A stretch of 19,532 nt of DNA, from assembly GCA_040766985.1 (NCBI GenBank), contig JAXGPL010000029.1:1-19532 (forward strand), given 5' to 3'. How positions within the stretch are numbered: position 1 is the first letter of the stretch; each line of letters opens with the position of its first letter. This DNA comes from JAXGPL01 sp040766985 (GTDB taxonomy: Bacteria > Bacillota > Sulfobacillia > JAUYEG01). A model generated the notes under the pieces. It worked only from the letters and a program-made list of their open reading frames with translations. It made no database searches and was not told where the DNA came from. The translations under genes and the position numbers were made by a program. This document shows positions 6,185-13,844 of the stretch, piece after piece.

Positions 6185-8532
6185 ATGGCAGGACACTATT
6201 GGCGAGGAGCTATGAAGAGAGCAGCCATTTGCATGCTGGCTGCATTCCTGCTGTGATGACGGGAAACGTCCTGGCCGCAACCGCCACCCTAAAGGGCGTA
6301 TACCCGGATCTGCTGACGGATGTCACGGCCGATCCATCGCTTCCCTACCTCAGGACCAACTACGGGCCCGGAACGGATGTCTGCGAGTACCTGTACTCGT
6401 TCAAGGTTGACCTGGCTGAGGGCGCGTTCACGGAAGGCGTGCCCGTAACGTATACGGCTGGCAGCGGCGACGTGGAGACGGTCAAGGAACCGGGGTCTCC
6501 GGACGCCCCGTTCTCGGTGACTATCGTCAAAACGGGCGACAATAACTTCAACTTCTACAGCGCAAGCCAGCCCGTCTTTCATGTGTGGGTCAAAGGCGGG
6601 CCGAACGGGTATCTCTTCCCCTACTGGAACCCGGCCGGCACCCCTCACTTCCCGGCAGGCGCTGTATATGACAGCGGGCTCTACTCGCCGATGCCGGGCT
6701 GGAGCCACATCACGTTCTACTACTGCGGCGGCCGCGAGGAGTTGACGGTTTCCAAGACCGCTGTGACCTCGTACACCCGGACGCACCTGTGGGACATCGA
6801 CAAGCGCGTTGAGACTGAGAACCACGACACGGAGCAGGGCCACCCTAAGATTTGGCTGTACGAGGGCGCCGCCGGCGAGAGTGCGACGTGGTATGTTGAC
6901 GTCGCCTACGATGGTTACGAGGACGACGGATATGCGGTATCCGGGACGATTACAGTCGCCAACACCGGTGGGCGCAGTGCGGTGATCACGGGCGTTTCCG
7001 ATGTGTTGGGTGGTGTTTCGATCAGCCCGGCCTTCCCGGAAACCTTCCCGTACACCCTCGCGCCTGGCGAGACGCTGGTAGGCACCTACAGCGAGATCGG
7101 CTACTTCTCGGGGGATAACGTGGTCACTGTGACCACCGCGGTAGACACATACTCGGGTACCAAAGCCATTGTGTGGGGAGCGCCGGCGAGCGTGGTTAAT
7201 GAGACGGTGCATGTCAACGACTCCGTCAAAGGCACTCTGGGCACCCTGACTGCGCCCAACGGCGACACGTTCACCTACTCGGAGGACTTTGAGTGGGCGA
7301 TGTACGGCGAGGCCGGCGGGGGCCACCATGAGTACGACAACACCGCGACCATCTCCGAGACCGGGCAGTCGGCCTCGGCCAAGCTGCTGGTCAACGTGCT
7401 GTATGAGGATCTGAACGTCACCAAGACCGTGGAAACCTCGTATACGCGGACGCACTCCTGGGACATCGACAAGCGTGTCGACACCGAAAACGGACACACG
7501 GTTGACGAAGACACCCCTAAGATCTGGCTCTACACCGACGGCAGCGGCGACGAGACCGCGACATGGTATGTGGACGTGACCTACGAAGGATATGAGGACA
7601 GCGATTTCGCCATCGGTGGCACTGTGACAGTCGAAAACACCGGGTCGCAGGATGCCGTCATCTCCAGCGTCGCCGATCTGCTTGCGGGAACGCCGGTCGA
7701 CGTGACCTGGAGCGTCCCGGTGACCATCCCGTACACCCTGGCCGTCGGGGACACGCTTGAGGGCACCTATGGCGGTGTGACTGGCTGCAGAATCGAGGGC
7801 AGCAACACAGTGACGGTAAGCACATTGCTGGATGCCTACCTGGCTACCGAACCCATCGTGTGGGGCGAGCCTGAAGACTCGACCAACGAGACAGTGCACA
7901 TCAAGGACCTCAGCGACCTCTTCGGCGAGGTCGACCTCGGCGCCGTCACGGCGCCTCACGGCGACACGTTCACGTATGACGAGTACTTTGACTATGCCGG
8001 TTACTCCGACAGGGGCGAACACCAGGCATACGACAACACGGCGAGTATCGTTGAGACTGGCCAGTACGCCACCGCACTGCTCAGAGTCAACGCCCAGCAA
8101 CTGCGCTACGAGACGGCCTATGCCAAGGGCGACGAAGAGGCGGAAGATGTGGTCTGCTTCGCCCCGACCTTCAAGAAATGGGGCTGGACCAACCAGATCC
8201 TGCCGGGCACGTACACGTGGGACCTCTGGGCTGGCGCGGCGCAGTGCGATACGGCCAAGGGCACAATCGTCGGCACGGTAGCTGTCGTGTATGACCCAAC
8301 CACTTACGATGTCGCGGTGACTTTCAACATGCTCCCCGGATGCGTTCTCGAAGAAGAGCATGTTCATGCCGGGTCCACCCAGTATCCGCAGGTGCGCCAG
8401 GGGAAGAAGTACGTCAGCTCGGTTGCGCCTGGTCAGTACACCAACAACGGCCCGTTCGACGGCAATCCGGTCTGGGTCATTGTGCACGGCGTAGTCGGCC
8501 TGCCGGACCCGACCTTTGGACCTTCAGAGTAA
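6185..8532 (+). CDS. secreted protein with two tandem WDIDK-type domains; signal peptide separated by a one-base frameshift
   Basis: ATG 6185 (seven bases after GAGGAG) opens a signal peptide in frame 2 (…MKRAAICMLAAFLL) that hits TGATGA at 6254. The mature part runs in frame 1 from about 6253 (VMTGNVLAATATLKG…) to TAA at 8530-8532. Inserting one G at 6253 restores an Ala-x-Ala signal peptide and about 782 residues. After a unique N-terminal domain (to about 6740), two tandem domains of about 220 residues follow (6742-7404 and 7411-8091). Each begins with KT..TSYTRTH.WDIDKRV.TE and contains ATWYVDV.Y.GYED, PYTLA.G.TL.GTY, IVWG.P, NETVH, GDTFTY and YDNTA. The last ~145 residues are unrelated and lack LPXTG, PEP-CTERM or a terminal helix. 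It is probably an extracellular surface or adhesion protein under c-di-GMP control. A frame-1 start at 6115 gives no signal peptide and is less likely. Confidence 0.8.
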
Positions 8533-8578
8533 GCGTCCATCGGGCCACGGCTAGAACGCCAAACGTGCAGTAACAAGA

Positions 8579-8616
8579 AGCAGCCTCCGGGTTCGCAACG
8601 TCGGGGGCTGCTTTTT
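8579..8616 (+). terminator. intrinsic terminator of the secreted-protein gene
   Basis: The arms AGCAGCCTCCG (8579-8589) and CGGGGGCTGCT (8602-8612) pair over eleven bases with one G-T wobble, followed by TTTTTGTTGTTTTT. It lies about 45 bases after the stop codon. Confidence 0.9.
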
Positions 8617-8744
8617 GTTGTTTTTGGCAGCCCACAATTGATAGATTCATTCCTATACTGCTGCGGGAAATGTTCTTTCGGTGCCGAAGTATTACGACTA
8701 TCGCAATTCAGCAGATCCTTTCGGATTGGCCAGGAGGCTTCGAG

Positions 8745-9959
8745 TTGAAGAATCGGCGGCAAGCGTACTTGTTCTTCGCAGTCAGCATACTGTTCCATCT
8801 GGCCGCGAGTTTTGCTCATCCGGTGACCCCAACCATTATCAAGGACCGCGGGTTCGGCGACTACGTGTTTGGCGCCGCGCTGGCGGCGATGATGGCGACC
8901 AACTTTCTGTTCTCGCCGTTCTGGGGCAGGCTTGTTTCGTACATCTCCAGCCGGAGGATTATCCTCATCGGCAGCCTGGGTTATGCGACGGGGCAGGCGA
9001 TGTTTGGGCTGGCCGGGTCGGAGGCAGCGCTGATCGGCGCCAGGGTGTTCGCGGGCGTGTTCACGGGAGGCGTCTTTACGGCCTATTTGACCTACATCGT
9101 CAACACATCGCCAGATGATCTGCGGGGCAGCTTCTTGGCAATCGGCGCGACGATTGGGGCGGTGGCGAGCGCCTTCGGTTTCTTCATTGGCGGTATGCTG
9201 GGCGAGATCGGTGTGCACGTCGCAATGACGGCCCAGGTGATTGTGCTCTTCAGCAGTGGGATCGCCTTCTACTTTGTCTGCGAAGACGACGCGACTATGG
9301 ACCTGCGGGAGATCCGCCCGCGTACCCTCTGGCGAGAGGCGAATCCGTTAGCCGCAATGGTCTCCGGCAGAAACTTCATGACCCCTATGATGGCCACCCT
9401 TTTCGCCGTCTGTGCCCTTGCGAACCTGGGCGGGACTGCATTTGACCAGAGCTTCAACTACTACATGAAGGCCCAGTTGGGTCTATCTTCCGGGTATAAC
9501 GGCGCAATCAAAGGGGTCGTCGGCCTGGTCACGCTCGCTGCCAACAGCACGATTGGCCTATACCTGATCAACAAGACAGACGTTCGCAAGTCTTTGATCT
9601 GGGTCTACCTACTCTGTTCCGGCGCTATTGCCGGCGTCATCCTGCTCAACGGTATGGCGCCAGTGATCGCCTCCAATGTGTTCTACTTCGCGGTCTTCGC
9701 TGTTAGCGTTCCGCTTACGCAGAGTATCGTGGCCAAGAATGCCAAGGGGGGCAGTGACAGCAACCTGGTCCTGGGTTATTACAACGGGCTGAGGTCGCTG
9801 GGCGGGATCGTGGGCGCGTTGTCGGCTGGGTTTCTGTATACGGTCAACCCCAAATGGCCCTTTGTGCTGGGGCTGTTTGCATACGGCCTTGCCACGCTCG
9901 GCTCGGTGACGTACGAGCGGCTAAGCAGGAACGAAGTCGTCGCGCACATCGCAGGGTAG
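8745..9959 (+). CDS. MFS transporter
   Basis: A 404-residue, strongly hydrophobic protein with about twelve predicted membrane helices in two halves. The A-motif-like loop between helices 2 and 3 reads 'FSPFWGRLVSYISSRR', and the matching region in the second half is degenerate, as is usual in the major facilitator superfamily. Starting at TTG 8745 is favoured: it follows CAGGAGG (8731-8737) by seven bases and begins LKNRRQAYLFFAVS, a short basic N-terminus leading straight into helix 1. An earlier ATG (8670) would add a polar, unlikely extension. It is a probable drug/metabolite exporter or sugar permease; the substrate is not predictable. It is not obviously linked to the upstream gene, which has its own terminator. 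Confidence 0.9.
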   Translation: MKNRRQAYLFFAVSILFHLAASFAHPVTPTIIKDRGFGDYVFGAALAAMMATNFLFSPFWGRLVSYISSRRIILIGSLGYATGQAMFGLAGSEAALIGARVFAGVFTGGVFTAYLTYIVNTSPDDLRGSFLAIGATIGAVASAFGFFIGGMLGEIGVHVAMTAQVIVLFSSGIAFYFVCEDDATMDLREIRPRTLWREANPLAAMVSGRNFMTPMMATLFAVCALANLGGTAFDQSFNYYMKAQLGLSSGYNGAIKGVVGLVTLAANSTIGLYLINKTDVRKSLIWVYLLCSGAIAGVILLNGMAPVIASNVFYFAVFAVSVPLTQSIVAKNAKGGSDSNLVLGYYNGLRSLGGIVGALSAGFLYTVNPKWPFVLGLFAYGLATLGSVTYERLSRNEVVAHIAG

Positions 9960-10011
9960 GCAGGAAAGCCCCGGCGGCAGAGCGCATAACCATTGGTGGG
10001 GGTGATCTCAA

Positions 10012-10341
10012 ATGCTAGGTGCTCTGGTTACCCTGGTCGTATCTGCTGTCGTGCTGCTTATCACCGGGGCCTTGCTGCCAGGCATATCGGTGGCCGGTTT
10101 CTGGGGTGCGCTCAAGGCGGCGCTGGTAATCACGGTGCTCGCATTTGTCATCGAGAAGCTGCTCGGACGCCGCATGTCGCCGCGGGGCAGGGGGCTCGTC
10201 GCGTTCCTGGTGGGCGCTGTGGTCATCTACATGGCCCAGTACATCATCCCCGGGTCGGTCCATGCCACGTGGTTTGGAGCATTGCTGGCGTCATTTGTGA
10301 TTGGGCTGATCGATGCGATAGTGCCGACGAATATGCGGTAG
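10012..10341 (+). CDS. phage-holin-4_2/YvlD-like small membrane protein
   Basis: A 109-residue integral membrane protein with four hydrophobic segments (roughly residues 4-22, 26-48, 60-78, 86-104). A basic cytoplasmic loop LLGRRMSPRGRG lies between the second and third. Size, spacing and sequence style (GALLPGISVAGFWGALKAA…) match the COG1950/'phage holin family 4' group, widespread chromosomal membrane proteins of unclear role. Despite the name they are usually not phage genes, and no phage genes are nearby. The start ATG is preceded by GGGGGTGAT. It lies 52 bases after the MFS gene, so a shared transcript is plausible. Confidence 0.85.
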   Translation: MLGALVTLVVSAVVLLITGALLPGISVAGFWGALKAALVITVLAFVIEKLLGRRMSPRGRGLVAFLVGAVVIYMAQYIIPGSVHATWFGALLASFVIGLIDAIVPTNMR

Positions 10342-10484
10342 GCTGATTTGGGATCACACTGCGCCAGCAGGAAGGCCGTAACGAGAACCCTCTTTGTCTA
10401 TCGCAAAGGACTCGCTGCGTGTAGCAACATCCCTGTCTCGCCACGCCCTCCCAAAATATCAAGCCCCGCCCGACGAACCATACT
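10342..10484. other. intergenic, presumed promoter region of the second riboswitch
   Basis: No gene is seen. The transcript carrying the riboswitch that starts near 10485 must begin here, but a confident promoter is not visible. Confidence 0.4.
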
Positions 10485-10577
10485 GGCGAGTTGGATCCGT
10501 GAGGCAAACTGCTTCCAGGCTGGGGCGCAAAGCCACAAGACTGGGCTTCTCACCATCAGGCTGCCAGGCTGCCGGGC
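10485..10577 (+). promoter_or_regulatory. cyclic di-GMP-I (GEMM) riboswitch aptamer, copy 2
   Basis: Conserved blocks in order: GAGGCAAACT (10501-10510), GCTTCCAGGC, GGGGCGCAAAGCC (10522-10534), then ATCAGGCTGCCAGGCTGCCGGG ending near 10576 (given here only to mark the 3' block). The first block ends in CT where CC is usual. The arrangement matches the copy at 5885-5980, including immediate overlap with a terminator hairpin. It precedes a decayed secreted-protein gene by about 120 bases. Confidence 0.75.
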
Positions 10578-10600
10578 ATAACCGGTTGGCCCGGCTTTTC
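10571..10600 (+). terminator. terminator of the second riboswitch
   Basis: The arms GCCGGGC (10571-10577) and GCCCGGC (10589-10595) pair perfectly. They enclose ATAACCGGTTG and are followed by TTTTCTG. The 5' arm overlaps the aptamer's 3' end, as in the first riboswitch. Confidence 0.8.
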
Positions 10601-10698
10601 TGTTGATACGCGCCGGCCGCGGGCCTGCCCGACCCACCAACGCAAGGGTTCTAGAGCCTGAGCCAGCTCGGGTTAAATTCAATACCACAAGGAGAGTG

Positions 10699-12182
10699 AT
10701 GTAGCCGAGAAACCGCAAGTGTCTGGCAGTCGTACTTGCTGTGACGATGTGCCTGGCGATCTTACCCGCAGCCGCAGGGGCCGAACCGACGACAGAAACC
10801 TACCCGCTTTATGCCGGGCAAGATTGGCAGGTAGGCGACGTGGTGGTTTGGAACGATGCCGAAAACCTATACGTCAAGTACGTGCTTGACGATGCCGGGG
10901 TCGCAGATGAGGGCTGGTACCTTACTGATGCCTCGCTCGCGAGCCAGATGAGCGACTTCCCACTCGCCGGCAAGAAGAAGAAAAACCCCGATTCCCGGGC
11001 AGTTTGAGTTCTCGGATCGGTTCAGCTACGAATCCGAAGTGACTGAGAAACTCTTTGAGATTCCTTTGGCTGACCTGCCCGAACTCGACGAGGGCGAGCC
11101 CTACTTGATCGCTGCGCACGCCGTCGTCACCATGAACGAATGCGAGGTACTTGTCGAGGCTCCGTATGGGGCCTCAAGCGTGGTTGATTGCGCCCAGGGG
11201 CTCCGGTGGGACTACACACCGGTCCGGACGCAGCGGTCGACTCCAGAGAACGCCCTGGGTTTTAGTCCCGGGCAAGAACGAGGCCAATTTCTTCAGCCTC
11301 GGCTTCAGAGAGGACAAACCGAATATCCCGGTGTTGACGACGCCTGGCTCATCGTTGAGTTTGACTACCCGATCCTAAACGGGCCCGGCGATGACCTGCA
11401 GGTGATCGAAGATACCTGGACCTTGCCCTATCTCGAGCCTGTGATGTATGGGTCAGCCAGGATGGCTATGAATGGGAATGGGTAGGCGAAGCCGGCAATC
11501 AAGATCTACCTCAGCATCCACACCATCTCCAGTTTCGACCTGGAAGATGTCGGGCTCGATTGGAGCAGGTTGCGGTCAAGATACTTCCGCAAGGTCCGAC
11601 TTCGACGGCATCGCGGCGCAGAGATACCCTCGACGGCTATGACGTAAACGAAATACCATTGTTGCACTGAACGACCACGAAACCTGCACCACGTACTCCG
11701 AGACCGCCGAGAGCTACCCGGCTGTCGGCGAGATCAGGTTCAACACTGGGGAAGGAGCAACTGGGCCACGTACTTTGAGTATGAACCTGTGCCGAGCCGC
11801 AGTATACTCTCGTTGAATCAGTGGGAGTCCCAAGCACCAACGCGGTTGGAGTCACTACCACCGACGCGCTGGAGAACGGCCAGATGTACGAGCTCAGGGC
11901 GTTCGGTACCGCAACAACGCCGGTAGCTGGGCAGACGCGGAGTGGTACCTGAAGGATATGGTGCTATCGTCAAGGGTAGCACGGAAGGGTCGGTCGCCAC
12001 GTTTTGGATGTCAGCGTGAACGGACTCACGGCGAACCTTGGCCGGGGTGGCTACGCTCCGACCACGGTATGTATGCAACATCTGTTGGGACTGGATCGAC
12101 GATTCGGCTGTTCATTCACGATAGCGTCCACGTTGACAGCAACGGTTCCGTTTCAGTTGAGATCTGGAAGGTTAATTGGTAG
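10699..12182 (+). pseudogene. secreted protein gene, stop at codon 2 and many frameshifts
   Basis: After an AAGGAG site, ATG 10699 is followed at once by TAG (10702-10704). The frame then continues as a textbook signal peptide (PRNRKCLAVVLAVTMCLAIL, then PAAAGA) and YAGQDWQVGDVVVWNDAENL…. At about 10980 the frame slips and continues FEFSDRF…KLFEIPLADLPELDEGEPYL…. Further shifts are needed to follow NEANFFSLGF, AWLIVEFDYPILNGPGDDLQ, VSQDGYEWEWVGEAGN, SSFDLEDVGLDW, NDHETCTTYSETAES, ENGQMYELRAFGT, SWADAEWYLKD, VSVNGLTANLG and the end SVSVEIWKVNW (stop 12180-12182). At least eight indels are present. The intact ancestor was a secreted protein of about 490 residues, of a type I associate with Chloroflexota and Actinobacteria. 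Confidence 0.75.
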
Positions 12183-12948
12183 CGCGTTGAGTTAGAGCTC
12201 CCAGAAGAGATCCAGGAGCCGCCGGGCAGCTTCGGCGGCTCCGCTATCTCCGTGGTTTGAGTAGCCAAGGGCGCGGGCCGACGCCTACCTCACCTGCCAC
12301 ACCCGCTTCCGATGCAATCCAGTACCACCAGCCGCACCGAGGATGAACCACAACGACCTTGGCGCCAGAGCGTTCTGTCCCGCAGCCGCCAGAGCAGAAG
12401 CGCTGCTGCCGCCGGCATGAAATGATACCTACCCGACCGTGGGTGACACGCGCATGAGCGCACCACGACTGGATTGGCCTCGAAGTGATCGCGCCAATTT
12501 GGAGACGGGCAACTCAGGCAGACATCCGCGATTCCAGAGCTAGAACCAAGAGCAGTAGTGCCATCGGTAGGGTAGTATGCCAGGCTCCATCTGCATCCGC
12601 GATTGACCCTCCTGGCAATTTGCTCCATCGCGGGAATACACCCCTCAAGCGGCGAGATAGCACTAAAGTGCTATCCGAAATCACCTTAAAAGGTACGGGA
12701 GCACCCCTCAACCAGGCTCGGACACACGAACGTCTATGACAGTGAATCAAGACCTGAGGAGGTCAAGCGCGCAACCAAGATCAACAAGCGTATCAAAAAG
12801 CAAAAAGGCTTTGCGCAGTGAGCTCCTGCTCGTCGTAGCGATTTGGCGATATTGGCGCTTCTGGCCGTGCCTGCGGTGGAGTACGATCAGAATACACCAG
12901 GTTAGGACTTGCGCGGCGAACGAACGGATGATCAGAAAAGGAGCCGTT
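12183..12948. other. stretch without an intact gene; hairpins and a possible relic
   Basis: A perfect 10-bp inverted repeat GGAGCCGCCG/CGGCGGCTCC (12215-12242) follows the pseudogene and could be the hairpin of an old terminator, but there is no T-run. Two short-loop palindromes lie at 12656-12675 (GATAGCACT-aa-AGTGCTATC) and 12683-12694. The frame ending at 12821 reads …RPEEVKRATKINKRIKKQKG…, a basic tail that may be a gene remnant. Nothing else is supported. Confidence 0.4.
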
Positions 12949-13274
12949 ATGCGCTGGTATTTTCGTGAAGTTACGGCGAGCAAGACGATAGTGACCGAGG
13001 ATGAAGAGGACTTGACGATTGCTGGCTTCCACGAGACACTCCTCGGCGATGAAGCAACCGACGAGGACGACTTGACCCTCTACTTCAAGACCGGCACGCA
13101 ACCTGCCCCTTCACGGACGGAGATACCTATCTGATTGGCGTCACCTTCGAGTTTGGCTCGTTGACGACGATAGAGGTTGTATGCAGCGCGTCGGAGGACG
13201 GGGATGGGGATTCTGAGGATGGCCATCCTCGCGCACTAGATAGGAAGGCGCCGACAGGCGAAGGCAGCGAGTAA
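12949..13274 (+). pseudogene. small protein gene of unknown function with one frameshift
   Basis: ATG 12949 follows AAAAGGAG by five bases and encodes MRWYFREVTASKTIVTEDEE… rich in Asp, Glu and Thr. The original frame stops at 13132-13134. From about 13107 the +2 frame continues naturally as PFTDGDTYLIGVTFEFGSLT… to TAA at 13272-13274. One indel near 13101-13107 explains both halves, giving a beta-rich acidic protein of about 108 residues with no signal peptide or membrane segment. I do not recognise the family. It could be intact in other strains or the indel could be a sequencing error. Confidence 0.5.
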
Positions 13275-13342
13275 CCCCCACCATCCTCCAACCCGACAGG
13301 CCCGCTTCGGCGGCCTCTAGTCTTGCCCAAGAACGCCAGGAA

Positions 13343-13386
13343 GGGCCTCCCCCGCGCATTGCGAGAGAGGCTCTTTGCTTCTTCTT
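13343..13386 (+). terminator. probable intrinsic terminator
   Basis: AGGGCCTC and GAGGCTCT pair with G-T wobble around an inner GCG/GCG-containing loop, followed by TTTGCTTCTTCTT. It lies about 70 bases after the stop of the small frameshifted gene. The T-run is interrupted, hence moderate confidence. Confidence 0.5.
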
Positions 13387-13404
13387 AATCTTAGTTTGTT
13401 AAGA

Positions 13405-13620
13405 TCATGCCCCTCGTCTCACCGGCAGTTCGACCGTGAACAGGCCGCAGGCAACCAGGAGCTCGTTACTGTCTGCGTCTGCGATCTGCAGGTCGTAGTG
13501 GTAATCTTCTGGGTCCAGTGCATCGGTATCGGCGTCAGTGCCGGCGTTGAGGATAGCGTCGAAGTCGAAGGACTCGAGCCAGCCCGAACTGGTCTCAGAG
13601 GATCCACATTCGGCTGAGAT
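13405..13620 (-). pseudogene. C-terminal gene fragment abutting repeat A
   Basis: About 67 codons in a minus-strand frame read …SSGWLESFDFDAILNAGTDA…DYHYDLQIADADSNELLVAC… and end at 13405. The Asp-rich, beta-like composition looks coding. Upstream (toward 13760) the same frame runs straight into repeat A copy 1, whose hairpins cannot be coding. The gene therefore seems truncated at its 5' side by the repeat. The family is not recognised. Confidence 0.4.
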
Positions 13621-13757
13621 GGGTGCTCGGAACGACCTCATTTTGGTAGAAGGGGTTACCAAACGACCTTGAAGGCCGCTCAAGGTCGTTTGGTGACCGG
13701 GTTCTGCAGGATTGGTGCTCAGAAAGACCAGGTTACCCGATAACCTGGTCTCCTCCA
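13620..13757 (+). repeat. repeat A, copy 1 (hairpin-rich)
   Basis: Central hairpin: CCAAACGACCTTGA (13659-13672) pairs perfectly with 13680-13693. Linker: TTCTGCAGGATTGGTGCTCA. Right hairpin: GACCAGGTTA (13726-13735) pairs perfectly with TAACCTGGTC (13741-13750). The same order of elements is found at 15682, 16759 and 18497. Confidence 0.85.
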
Positions 13758-13844
13758 ATCCGCATCACAGGAGTCCAGAGACGAGCGCACCACCAACACG
13801 CCCTGGAGCCCGCCCCGCCGCGCTCGCGCAGGCTTGTCGCGCGG

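Noticed and set aside
6289..8487. Very long open frame on the minus strand opposite the secreted repeat protein
   Set aside because: It is a mirror of GC-rich codon use in the real plus-strand gene, which has a ribosome-binding site, repeats with clear protein signatures and a terminator.
10012..10341. Holin-like gene taken as evidence for a prophage
   Set aside because: COG1950-type proteins are ordinary chromosomal genes and no other phage gene is present.
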